From positions 1 through 21,896 of the forward strand of contig JBBSGT010000021.1 in NCBI GenBank assembly GCA_038253825.1: 21,896 nucleotides of DNA, in the 5' to 3' direction. Position 1 is the stretch's first letter; each line of letters starts with the position of its first letter. The translations under genes were made by a program, and so were the position numbers. Source of the stretch: JACDET01 sp038253825. Its GTDB lineage: Bacteria > Patescibacteriota > Microgenomatia > Levybacterales > UBA12049. A model generated the notes under the pieces. The model saw only the letters and a program-made list of their open reading frames with translations. It did not search any database and was not told where the DNA came from. This document shows, one piece after another, positions 14,896 through 21,814 of the stretch.

Positions 14896-15501
14896 CTACT
14901 GACTCAATATTGTCTGATTTGATTGTATGCCTGGTTGCGTCTGTTTGTCTGATTGAGCAAATGCTTCCGGTTTTAAGGTAGCAGTCATGCTCACTGTAAC
15001 GACCGCAGCGGAGGGGCTGGTTGCCACTCTATCGATACTCAATGCAGTAATCGGTGCATAATTGCGCAGCGAATTAGTAAATTGGGTAAGGGTTGCGACA
15101 GAAGGTGCTTGGACCTCAATTTTTGCGTTGTCGGTCGATACTAGGAGGTCCTTGAAGGTAACTTTGTCTTGTCCCATTTTGGTGATATCAGCAAAGATAC
15201 CAGTCGTAGTCGCACCAATACTGTTATATCGTTTTATTGTAGCGAGTCTATCTTGAATATCGTGAAACTTCATTTCCGAATCTTTAAAATTGACAGCTAT
15301 TAAATTCTCGCCATTTATTTTATCGTGTAAGTCCACATTTTCCATATCAAGACTAAATCGGTAAATAAACGTGGCAAGTGCCACCATTTCGGTCAAGATG
15401 ATGAGTAAACGTCCAACCGTCAATATCCAATTAAGCAATTGGTTAAGAAAACTTTCTCCTTTTTGCGGGAGAAGATTGATAGAGACACTCTTTTCAGCCA
15501 T
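14896..15501 (-). CDS. pilN: Type IV pilus assembly protein PilN
   Basis: A 201-residue protein opening with SINLLPQKGE, the short cytoplasmic INLLP motif by which PilN docks onto PilM, then a transmembrane helix near 22-48, a coiled stretch, and a ferredoxin-like periplasmic domain (TFKDLLVSTDNAKIEVQAPS; PITALSIDRVATSPSAAVVTVSMTA is its last strand pair). It ends in a Gln/Ser-rich tail. It is the first gene of the pilus operon. The PilM ATPase-like partner that normally precedes it is absent, even though its docking motif is kept, so pilM is probably elsewhere in the genome. A promoter with a leader of about 33 bases lies upstream. Confidence 0.85.
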   Translation of the reverse strand: MAEKSVSINLLPQKGESFLNQLLNWILTVGRLLIILTEMVALATFIYRFSLDMENVDLHDKINGENLIAVNFKDSEMKFHDIQDRLATIKRYNSIGATTTGIFADITKMGQDKVTFKDLLVSTDNAKIEVQAPSVATLTQFTNSLRNYAPITALSIDRVATSPSAAVVTVSMTATLKPEAFAQSDKQTQPGIQSNQTILSQ

Positions 15502-15540
15502 AGACAGAGAACCGCACGATACAAGACGGCTTAATTTTAG

Positions 15541-15568
15541 TTTATACCACTGAGTGAAGCTTTTGCAA
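15541..15568 (-). promoter_or_regulatory. Promoter of the pilNO operon
   Basis: On the minus strand TTGCAA (15568 to 15563), a 16-base spacer ending in TGG, and an extended -10 TATAAA (15546 to 15541). Transcription should start near 15534, leaving a leader of about 33 bases before the pilN ATG. No Shine-Dalgarno sequence is obvious in that leader. Confidence 0.55.
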
Positions 15569-15611
15569 ATCTAAAAGAGCTTTGATTTATGAGAATTTTT
15601 GTTTTACTCTG

Positions 15612-15989
15612 TTACTTGGGTTGGCTGGTAAGAAGCAAGGATTGCATAACAACAACAAAGACAAGAAGTGCTGCCAGGGGATAGGTATACGTAAGAAAGA
15701 GAAACGGAATAAGTCCTGCAAAAAAAGAAAATAACAACGTTTTACTAGGAAATTCCCAGCCTTGGCTTTGGAGAAATTCACGACTTATATTAAACCAAAT
15801 CATAAGTAGAATGAGGGCAAGAATGAGATTAAGGCAAAGCAAGAAGAAAGCACTACTGGAAAGTAAGGAAATGAATATATAAGGTAGCAATATTAGGACA
15901 AGCAGAGGAATACAAACGACTCGTAATGCAGCCCAGAACGGTGCGATTCTTGGGATTCGTTTCGCGGACCGTAAAGCAGCTCTTGCCAT
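15612..15989 (-). CDS. Small four-helix membrane protein of unknown function
   Basis: A 125-residue protein with a basic N-terminus (MARAALRSAKRIPRI) and about four hydrophobic helices (roughly 20-43, 46-66, 84-101, 104-121) linked by short loops, the only long polar one being SREFLQSQGWEFPSK. I do not recognise the family. It stands upstream of the pilus operon on the same strand but has its own promoter and is separated from pilN by 110 bases holding the pilN promoter, so a link with pili is not established. The start is well supported: a TGC-extended TACAGT box ends 6 bases before the ATG. Confidence 0.65.
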   Translation of the reverse strand: MARAALRSAKRIPRIAPFWAALRVVCIPLLVLILLPYIFISLLSSSAFFLLCLNLILALILLMIWFNISREFLQSQGWEFPSKTLLFSFFAGLIPFLFLTYTYPLAALLVFVVVMQSLLLTSQPK

Positions 15990-16004
15990 AAATTAACTGT
16001 AGCA
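15990..16004 (-). promoter_or_regulatory. Leaderless extended -10 promoter of the small membrane protein
   Basis: On the minus strand TGCTACAGT (16004 to 15996) is followed by 6 bases and the ATG at 15989. A TTGTTG lies 17 bases upstream of the hexamer as a poor -35. Confidence 0.55.
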
Positions 16005-16062
16005 GGTTTTGTATTAGTCAACAAGAATTTGAAAATCAAACGTAAAGCTAAACGAGCGCTTT

Positions 16063-16079
16063 TATGCTAGAATTTGGCT
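16063..16079 (+). promoter_or_regulatory. Leaderless extended -10 promoter of the YciI-like gene
   Basis: TATGCTAGAAT (16063-16073) is an extended -10 box with 6 bases to the ATG at 16080. It shares its first seven bases with the promoters of the 4854 hydrolase and fusA. Confidence 0.65.
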
Positions 16080-16412
16080 ATGCAATTTCTTGTACTTGGT
16101 TACGATGGAAAAGATAACGAGGCTCTTTCACGGAGACAAGCCATGCGAGAACAGCATATTACGCTGAGTTCTGAGCTTATGGAGAAAGGAAATATGTGGT
16201 TTGGTGCATCTTTACGGGATGAGAAGGGTACTATGATCGGTTCGGCTCTTTTTATGAATTTTAAAGATAAAGAAGCATTACAAAAATGGTTAGATATTGA
16301 ACCGTATATGGTAGGAAAAGTCTGGGAAAAAGTTGAAATAAAACCCTGTAGTGTGAGAGATCCTTGGCTATTTAGTCGAGCAAGAGCATATTACGAAAAA
16401 AGTACTAAATAA
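16080..16412 (+). CDS. YciI-like domain protein
   Basis: The ATG at 16080 gives 110 residues starting MQFLVLGYDGKD; an in-frame TTG two codons upstream is rejected because it lies between the -10 box and the expected transcript start. The fold matches the YciI/YCII family, a dimeric alpha+beta barrel: the first strand is followed by RQAMREQHITLSSELMEKG with the conserved histidine, then WFGASLRDEKGTMIGSALFM and the acidic DKEALQKWLDIEPYM segment that ends with D/E-P-Y. YCII proteins are small cytosolic proteins of ill-defined enzymatic role. It converges with the hydrolase at 16405, with the coding regions overlapping by 8 bases, so transcription must run into antisense unless one gene stops early. 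Confidence 0.8.
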   Translation: MQFLVLGYDGKDNEALSRRQAMREQHITLSSELMEKGNMWFGASLRDEKGTMIGSALFMNFKDKEALQKWLDIEPYMVGKVWEKVEIKPCSVRDPWLFSRARAYYEKSTK

Positions 16413-16965
16413 GGCTCTTTATTTCTTCTAATAACTGTGGGAACTGGGTATACCCTGCCGACGCGTTAAAATGTCCAGCATGAGGAACAAGAGTAAGGTC
16501 TACTCCGAGATGTTTTGCAAGTTCTTGTCCATTTCCTAATGAGACATAAGGATCGTTATCAGAATGAAAGACACGGAAGGACTTCGCGCTTGCTTTTATC
16601 TTCCCCCACTTAAATTGAAAACCACTAAATTTTTCATCACCTTCATAAAATTTAATTGGTCGTATTCCGATTGATGCACCAATAAAAATTGCTGCTCTTA
16701 CCGGTTTATCCATAGATTCCAAAACGCGTAATAAATAAAGCCCACCTAGACTATGTCCTATCAAAAGAGTGTTTTCATCCAGCTGGGAACGATATATGTC
16801 AAAAGCCTGGTTCCAAGTTGCAAGAGATTGTCCTTCAGGCGTTAGGAACCGGGGAATAATAACAGGACATCCTTGTTTTGCTAACGATGCTTTCAGCCAA
16901 GGAAACCAGTTCTCTTCTGGGTAACCTCCAGTTCCATGAAAAATAAATGCTTTATTTTCAGCCAT
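16405..16965 (-). CDS. RBBP9/YdeN-type serine alpha/beta hydrolase (second copy)
   Basis: A 186-residue mini-hydrolase: oxyanion loop FIFHGTGGYPEENWFPWLK, nucleophile elbow GHSLGG with S72, acid D138 in HSDNDPYVS, and base H165 in PHAGHFNASAGY. The catalytic triad and length are those of the RBBP9/YdeN family. It shares the fold and motif spacing of the protein at 4854-5384 (S71, D132, H159) but differs in the lid region near 100-120. The substrate is unknown. It has its own leaderless promoter and overlaps the end of the convergent YciI-like gene. Family identity is confident; the biological role is not. Confidence 0.85.
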   Translation of the reverse strand: MAENKAFIFHGTGGYPEENWFPWLKASLAKQGCPVIIPRFLTPEGQSLATWNQAFDIYRSQLDENTLLIGHSLGGLYLLRVLESMDKPVRAAIFIGASIGIRPIKFYEGDEKFSGFQFKWGKIKASAKSFRVFHSDNDPYVSLGNGQELAKHLGVDLTLVPHAGHFNASAGYTQFPQLLEEIKSLI

Positions 16966-16981
16966 TGCAATAATTATAACA
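16966..16981 (-). promoter_or_regulatory. Leaderless extended -10 promoter of the second hydrolase
   Basis: On the minus strand TGTTATAAT (16981 to 16973), a TGn-extended perfect -10, is followed by 7 bases and the ATG at 16965. Confidence 0.65.
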
Positions 16982-17010
16982 CCGTTTTCATCTAGAAAAC
17001 CGAAGGCGGT

Positions 17011-17057
17011 TATGCTATACTTTCGTAAGTCCCGGAAATCGGGATGATTTTTTCTTT
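17011..17057 (+). promoter_or_regulatory. fusA promoter and leader with a small hairpin
   Basis: TATGCTATACT (17011-17021) is an extended -10 box like those of the leaderless genes, but the ATG is 36 bases further on, giving a leader of about 30 bases from near 17028. It contains TCCCG-gaaat-CGGGA (17030-17044), a five-pair hairpin almost at the 5' end, then a U-rich run up to the ATG without a convincing Shine-Dalgarno sequence. Confidence 0.55.
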
Positions 17058-19199
17058 ATGGCAGACACAAGTAACAAATCACGAATTTACCCACTCGATC
17101 GCATCCGAAATATCGGTATTATCGCGCACATTGACGCGGGGAAAACTACAACTACTGAGCGTATTCTTTTCTACACCGGCCGAACCTATAAAATTGGTGA
17201 TATTGATGAAGGAAATACCCAAATGGACTGGATGGAGCAAGAAAAAGAACGGGGTATTACCATTGTTTCGGCTGCGACGACTGCATTTTGGACGCCACAG
17301 ACCGGTATGGGTGTCGATCTTGAACACAGATTTAACATCATCGACACTCCTGGACACGTTGACTTTACCGCTGAAGTTGAGCGTTCACTTCGTGTGCTAG
17401 ACGGTGGTGTTACTGTGCTTGACGCTGAAGAAGGTGTGCAGTCACAGTCCGAAACTGTATGGAGACAAGCTGATAAATACAAAGTGCCTCGACTGTGTTT
17501 CGTGAACAAGATGGACAAACTCGGTGCAGACTTCCTCAAGACTGTTAAAAGTATTGAAGATAGACTTGGTGCAAACCCAGCGATCATGGTTATCCCAATT
17601 GGTGCTGAAAATACCTATATTGGAAACGTTGATCTGTTAACTCGAAAATCTTACATTTGGGGTTCAGACGAACTTGGTGCGAAATATGAAGTTAAAGATG
17701 AAGTTCCTGAAGAATTGCAAGATCAGGTGGAAGAATACCGCAGTAAACTGATTGAAAAGATTGCTGAAACTGACGACACGCTCCTTGAGAAATATCTCAG
17801 TGGAGAAGAGCCAACGGTGGAAGAACTCCGAGCAGCTCTGCGTGCAGCTGTTATTGCTTACAAACTAGTTCCAATGTACGCTGGAACTTCTCTTCGAAAC
17901 AAAGGTGTGCAGCCACTGCTTGATGCAATTGTTGATTACCTTCCGTCCCCACAAGATTTAGAGGATGTCAAAGGTATTAATCCAAAGACAGAAGCAGAAG
18001 AAGCGCGCAAACTTATTCCTGATGAAGCATTCTCAGGTCTGGCTTTTAAAATCCAAAATGACCCACACGTCGGGAAAATTGCCTACTTCCGTGTGTATTC
18101 TGGGAAGCTTATGGCAGGCTCGTATGTCTACAACGCCAACAAGGGTGTCAAAGAACGTATCGGCCGTCTGCTTATGATGCACGCGAATGATCGTGAAGAA
18201 ATAAAAGAAGCATATGCAGGTGAGATCGTGGCTATCGTGGGACTCAAAGATACCATTACAGGAGATACGTTGTGTGATGAAGCAAAACCAATAGTGCTTG
18301 AACAAATTACTTTTCCAGAACCGGTTATCTCCCTGGCAATTGAGCCAAAGACCAAGTCAGATCAAGAGAAATTGGGTTACTCACTTAAGCGACTTATGGA
18401 AGAAGACCCGACATTTACTGTGAAGTCTAATCCAGAAACTGGACAAACAATCATTTCCGGTATCGGAGAACTCCAGCTTGAAATTATGGTTGACCGTATG
18501 AAGAGAGAATTTGGTGTGGAAGCAAACGTCGGTGCACCACAAGTTGCCTATAAAGAAGCTATTTCTCAAATGGCAGAAGCGGAAGGAAAATACATCAAGC
18601 AATCCGGCGGACGTGGCCAATATGGTCACTGTTACCTAAGGCTTGAACCACAACCGAGAGGTGAAGGCTCTCTATTCGTTGATGCCATTAAGGGGGGAGC
18701 AATTCCAGCTGAGTTTATTAGAGCTGTTGAAAAGGGTGTGAAGGAAACACTGGAAAATGGCGTCCTGCTCGGCTTCCCGCTTATTGATGTCAAAGTGACT
18801 TGTTATGACGGTTCTTACCACGATGTTGACTCGTCCGAAGTCGCCTTTAAGATCGCAGCAAGTCAGGCAATTCAAGCTGGTTCCAAAAAAGCAGGAATTA
18901 CGCTTCTTGAGCCAATTATGAAAGTTGAAGTCACAACGCCAAGTGAATACATGGGTGAAGTTATGGGCGATCTTTCATCAAAGCGAGCACAAATCAGTGG
19001 AAATGAAGAGCGCGGAAATGCCGTTATCATTTTGGCACAAGTTCCTCTGTCAGAACTTTCAGGGTATGCAACTCAACTTCGTTCGCTGACCAAAGGTCGA
19101 GCCAGTTACTACATGGAACCATCTCACTACGAATACGTTCCAAAGAACATTGTCGATGGCCTCGTCGCCAAATCTACATTCACGGGAAGAGTAGAGTAA
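17058..19199 (+). CDS. fusA: Translation elongation factor G
   Basis: A 713-residue EF-G of standard length and domain order. The GTPase domain has AHIDAGKT (23-30), RGIT (65-68) in switch I, DTPGHVDF (96-103) and NKMD (150-153). A G' insert, domain II (FSGLAFKIQNDPHVGKIAYFRVYSG), domain III, domain IV with QSGGRGQYGHC, and domain V ending in the MGEVMGDLSSKRAQI and YATQLRSLTKGRASY segments follow. EF-G drives translocation of tRNA and mRNA on the ribosome and helps recycle ribosomes. All key residues appear intact. It is not flanked by the usual rpsL-rpsG-tuf genes but stands with its own promoter, followed by a cupin gene eight bases after its stop. Confidence 0.98.
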   Translation: MADTSNKSRIYPLDRIRNIGIIAHIDAGKTTTTERILFYTGRTYKIGDIDEGNTQMDWMEQEKERGITIVSAATTAFWTPQTGMGVDLEHRFNIIDTPGHVDFTAEVERSLRVLDGGVTVLDAEEGVQSQSETVWRQADKYKVPRLCFVNKMDKLGADFLKTVKSIEDRLGANPAIMVIPIGAENTYIGNVDLLTRKSYIWGSDELGAKYEVKDEVPEELQDQVEEYRSKLIEKIAETDDTLLEKYLSGEEPTVEELRAALRAAVIAYKLVPMYAGTSLRNKGVQPLLDAIVDYLPSPQDLEDVKGINPKTEAEEARKLIPDEAFSGLAFKIQNDPHVGKIAYFRVYSGKLMAGSYVYNANKGVKERIGRLLMMHANDREEIKEAYAGEIVAIVGLKDTITGDTLCDEAKPIVLEQITFPEPVISLAIEPKTKSDQEKLGYSLKRLMEEDPTFTVKSNPETGQTIISGIGELQLEIMVDRMKREFGVEANVGAPQVAYKEAISQMAEAEGKYIKQSGGRGQYGHCYLRLEPQPRGEGSLFVDAIKGGAIPAEFIRAVEKGVKETLENGVLLGFPLIDVKVTCYDGSYHDVDSSEVAFKIAASQAIQAGSKKAGITLLEPIMKVEVTTPSEYMGEVMGDLSSKRAQISGNEERGNAVIILAQVPLSELSGYATQLRSLTKGRASYYMEPSHYEYVPKNIVDGLVAKSTFTGRVE

Positions 19200-19207
19200 T
19201 CTTGCGT

Positions 19208-19543
19208 ATGTACGTTATTAAAGAACCGACACAAAATTCTTTTGAAAAAGTCGGTATCAACGGCAAAATATTTCCCATTTCTGACTTAACAGCAAAAAGC
19301 GAGTTTGTCCTCGTCCAAACGCAAAGCGGTCATGAAACAACCATTATCGAACACGACTCAGACTTCATTTATTACGTTTTGGAAGGTGAAGGCTATTTTC
19401 TTATAGAAGACCAAAAAGAATCGTGTGCACAAGGAGATTTAGTCGTTATTCCAGCAGGTAAAAAGTTTACCTACAAAGGTAATTTGAAATTACTTCTTTC
19501 TTGCACCCCTCCTTGGACGCAAGAGCAAGAGGAGACATTGTAA
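19208..19543 (+). CDS. Small cupin-domain protein
   Basis: The ATG at 19208 gives 111 residues; a TTG two codons upstream is a weaker choice. The single cupin barrel spans about 30-105: TQSGHETTIIEHDSDFIYYVLEGEGYF is motif 1 and QGDLVVIPAGKKFTYKGN is motif 2. Of the usual metal ligands a histidine (QSGHET) and a glutamate in motif 1 are present, but motif 2 has K-F-T where many cupins place a histidine, so metal binding is doubtful. It begins eight bases after the fusA stop and is likely cotranscribed. It may be a sugar- or small-molecule-binding protein; the substrate is unknown. Confidence 0.8.
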   Translation: MYVIKEPTQNSFEKVGINGKIFPISDLTAKSEFVLVQTQSGHETTIIEHDSDFIYYVLEGEGYFLIEDQKESCAQGDLVVIPAGKKFTYKGNLKLLLSCTPPWTQEQEETL

Positions 19544-19566
19544 GTAGTTAATCTTTAATAAATCAG

Positions 19567-19582
19567 TGGTATAATAAAATTT
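19567..19582 (+). promoter_or_regulatory. Leaderless extended -10 promoter of the LmbE-like gene
   Basis: TGGTATAAT (19567-19575), a perfect extended -10, is followed by 7 bases and the ATG at 19583. The preceding bases CAGTGGTATAA are shared with the pilN promoter. Confidence 0.7.
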
Positions 19583-20254
19583 ATGAAACCTGTTGTAGCG
19601 GTTTTTGCCCATCCTGATGATGAAGCCTTTTTTACTGGAGGTACCCTTGCTACCTTTGCAAAAGAACGTGATGTCTATACTATATGTGTGACAGCTGGTG
19701 ATGCGGGTCTTAATAGTAGCGATAAAACTGGAAGTCTTGCGGAGATACGAAAAGAAGAACTTTTGCAGTCCGGGAAAATATTGGGCATAAAACAAACGTT
19801 CTTTCTCGACTATAAAGATGGCACGCTTTCCAATGGGCTTTATCATGAGGTCGCAGATAAAATCCAAAAAATTCTTGAGGATATTCAGCCAGAAATTTTG
19901 ATTACTTTTGAATTGCGCGGTATTAGCGGGCATTTAGACCATATTGCGGTTTCCATGATAACTTCCTATGTTTTTGAAAGGATGGCCCAGATAAAGGAAT
20001 TATGGTATTTTGCTAATACTAAAGGTCCCCACAGTGTCAGAAAGGATTATTTTATTTTCTGGCCTCCTGCTTACGATAAATCAGAAATTTCAAAAACAAT
20101 TGATGTAAATCCTGTTTGGGATCAGAAAGTCGAGGCGATGAAACAGCATGTTTCACAAATGCATGATGTTGAACGGATTTTAAAGCAATATCCGCAGAGG
20201 CCGAAAGAAGAAAATTTTATTATTGTCAAACAGACTACAGAAAAAACGGAATAA
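19583..20254 (+). CDS. PIG-L/LmbE family N-acyl-glucosamine deacetylase-like protein
   Basis: A 223-residue zinc hydrolase of the LmbE/PIG-L family. The metal-binding motif VFAHPDDEAFFTGGT has H10, D12-D13 and E14; the third zinc ligand region is GHLDH (116-120) with D119 and H120. RKEEL (57-61) is the conserved mid-domain helix. Family members remove acetyl groups from N-acetylglucosamine-type sugars, as in mycothiol, bacillithiol or GPI-like lipid synthesis, or from antibiotics. The fold is complete and the start is fixed by the promoter. With membrane glycosyltransferases in the same window, a role in glycan or glycolipid editing is plausible but only inferred. It overlaps the convergent methyltransferase-like gene by 20 bases at the 3' end. 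Confidence 0.9.
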   Translation: MKPVVAVFAHPDDEAFFTGGTLATFAKERDVYTICVTAGDAGLNSSDKTGSLAEIRKEELLQSGKILGIKQTFFLDYKDGTLSNGLYHEVADKIQKILEDIQPEILITFELRGISGHLDHIAVSMITSYVFERMAQIKELWYFANTKGPHSVRKDYFIFWPPAYDKSEISKTIDVNPVWDQKVEAMKQHVSQMHDVERILKQYPQRPKEENFIIVKQTTEKTE

Positions 20255-20675
20255 TCGCTTTCGTTTTCATTCTATATGTTTGATATTCCTTCACTTCTCT
20301 GATCATTCTGTGTTCTTCTCTCACAATTTTTACCACAATCATGCCGACTAAAACAACGAACGCAATCACCCGCAAAAAGGTAAAGGTGTCTTCAACTGAA
20401 CCAATCATAAAGAACAAATAGCCAAGATAAATCGGATGCCTAACAATTTCATAAGGTCCGGCGGTTACAAAGAAATAATCAGAAGGGAGATTGTGGGCGT
20501 CTTTGGCTTTATTGGCATTTTTTGCGAGAACAGCCCAAATAATAATCAGCATACCCAAAACTTGCATAAGAAGATGCACGAGTGATTGTGCCAACAATGG
20601 TCCACTGAGGAGGAGAAAATCGGACACTAAAAAAGTAATTCCATTTATGATAAAGGTTTTCGGATCTTTCCACAT
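20235..20675 (-). CDS. Isoprenylcysteine/phospholipid methyltransferase-like membrane protein
   Basis: The ATG at 20675 gives 146 residues starting MWKDPKTFIINGITFL; the in-frame ATG 13 codons upstream is rejected because a TATACT box ends 6 bases before 20675. Hydrophobic helices cover about 8-45 and 80-110. The family signature is GPYEIVRHPIYLGYLFFMIG (the RHPxYLG loop) and an acidic C-terminal helix EEHRMIREVKEYQTYRMKT ending in IIPFFL, as in the ICMT/PEMT and NnrU-like membrane methyltransferases that bind S-adenosylmethionine. The acceptor could be a lipid or a small thiol and cannot be read from the sequence. Confidence 0.78.
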   Translation of the reverse strand: MWKDPKTFIINGITFLVSDFLLLSGPLLAQSLVHLLMQVLGMLIIIWAVLAKNANKAKDAHNLPSDYFFVTAGPYEIVRHPIYLGYLFFMIGSVEDTFTFLRVIAFVVLVGMIVVKIVREEHRMIREVKEYQTYRMKTKAIIPFFL

Positions 20676-20687
20676 AACTTTAGTATA
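20676..20687 (-). promoter_or_regulatory. Leaderless promoter of the methyltransferase-like gene
   Basis: On the minus strand TATACT (20687 to 20682) is followed by 6 bases and the ATG at 20675. This fixes the start 39 bases downstream of the longest-ORF start. Confidence 0.6.
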
Positions 20688-20733
20688 GTTAAAAAAAAGA
20701 AGAGATGGTAGCATTAGTATCCTCCATTTCTAG

Positions 20734-20749
20734 CAGAAGACTTCTTCTG
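20734..20749. promoter_or_regulatory. Perfect inverted repeat upstream of the methyltransferase-like gene
   Basis: CAGAAG-ACTT-CTTCTG is a 16-base perfect inverted repeat with a 4-base centre, lying about 50-75 bases before the start of the minus-strand gene. It could be a regulator-binding site or a hairpin; there is no T-run to make it a terminator. Confidence 0.35.
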
Positions 20750-20810
20750 TCAGAGGTCGCGGGGGTAGCCTTATTTTAGATCAGAACGTTAAAACCGGTA
20801 AGCAAGTTTT

Positions 20811-20875
20811 TTTAAGTGGAAGAGCGCTTGGCCGAAGGCAAGGAAGATAATTGAGCTCAGAAAATCCACTTTAAA
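20811..20875. repeat. Inverted-repeat structure between the NAS-like and methyltransferase-like genes
   Basis: TTTAAGTGGA (20811-20820) and TCCACTTTAAA (20865-20875) are inverted copies. The interior holds a hairpin, CTT-g-GCC-GAA-GGC-AAG (20827-20842). The 220-base gap 20676-20895 has no convincing ORF. A small structured RNA or a remnant of a mobile element is possible; I do not recognise a known RNA family. Confidence 0.35.
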
Positions 20876-20895
20876 TCCTCTTCTCATTACTCTGT

Positions 20896-21711
20896 TTACA
20901 ATGCCTGGATGCGATGCACATATGAAATGAGTTCGCCCTCATTACTCCCTGAAAGTGTCATAATGGGACGCAATTTTGTTGATTGAGGTTTGAACGTTTC
21001 ATAGAAAAAACAATATAAGCCTTGAGAAGAGCGGGACACGAGTATTGCATTATGGGAGGCAGTATCTGTTATTTGGTCAATAATTTCTTTTTTTGGTACT
21101 GCCATTGCAGATAAAATAATATGCGAAAATCTGCTATAGTCAACTTCCCTAGCATCAGCATGGAGGAGTAAAATTTTATCTGCCATTCCTTGGCTTTTAA
21201 GTAATTCATGGGAAAGTTTGATTGCTTCTGGTAAAACGTCAATTGAGGTGACTTTTGGCTGAGCTTCACTTTTCTCCATATATTTAATAATACTCCATGG
21301 GAAAGGTCCTCCTCCGATAAATGCAACTTCCGAGTTATCTGATACATCCATTGCCTCAATTTCTTGTTCACCTAAGATATCATTATTTGAAGTAAACATT
21401 GGGTTTTCCCAACATTCATTTGCTTTGATAGCCTCTATCGACGATGCCGCTTCGATATAAGAATAATACTGACCATATAACCATCGTGATCTCGCTGCGA
21501 GACTTTGGACTTTCGAGGTGGCAATATCCGATTCAGTTATCATTGGGCCGTACTCTTTACTTAAACGCTTTATGGTTTCAAAACCCGCAGCTTTTTTGTG
21601 CTCACTGTCTGCATAACCATCAGCGTCTGTATTTGCAATTCGATCCAGGATAAACTCAGTCATTTGAGTAAAAGTTTCCAATGGTTCAGTAATCTCTCTT
21701 AGCTGTGTCAT
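20896..21711 (-). CDS. Nicotianamine synthase-like (NAS/CntL family) aminobutyl-transferase candidate
   Basis: A 271-residue protein with the two-part build of nicotianamine synthases: a helical N-terminal region (about 1-125) and a Rossmann S-adenosylmethionine-binding domain. VAFIGGGPFPWSII (129-142) corresponds to the family's GSGPLPLT loop; D158 in TSIDVL ends beta-2; HADARE (185-190) follows. Further on, VSRSSQGLYCFFYETFKP parallels the NAS segment RSAHGaRaFLYP. In the helical part YYSYIEAA (E87) and NPMFTSNNDILGEQEIEAM mirror the NAS 'Fp-y-NY-L…E' region. NAS and CntL move aminobutyrate units from S-adenosylmethionine to build metal chelators (nicotianamine, staphylopine); length is close to CntL. 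A plain methyltransferase is the main alternative. No dehydrogenase or exporter partner is adjacent within the window. Confidence 0.7.
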   Translation of the reverse strand: MTQLREITEPLETFTQMTEFILDRIANTDADGYADSEHKKAAGFETIKRLSKEYGPMITESDIATSKVQSLAARSRWLYGQYYSYIEAASSIEAIKANECWENPMFTSNNDILGEQEIEAMDVSDNSEVAFIGGGPFPWSIIKYMEKSEAQPKVTSIDVLPEAIKLSHELLKSQGMADKILLLHADAREVDYSRFSHIILSAMAVPKKEIIDQITDTASHNAILVSRSSQGLYCFFYETFKPQSTKLRPIMTLSGSNEGELISYVHRIQAL

Positions 21712-21814
21712 AAAATATTTGTCAACAAACTCTCATAGAAAAGTCGTAGAAGGTGCAATACATTTTGTGCATAAGTATATAGAACCGGTGCAGGAGTTTT
21801 TGAGAGCAACAAAA

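Noticed and set aside
21722..21763. Short upstream reading frame (MYCTFYDFSMRVC) before the NAS-like gene
   Set aside because: It has 13 codons, no supporting -10 spacing or ribosome-binding site, and such frames are expected by chance.
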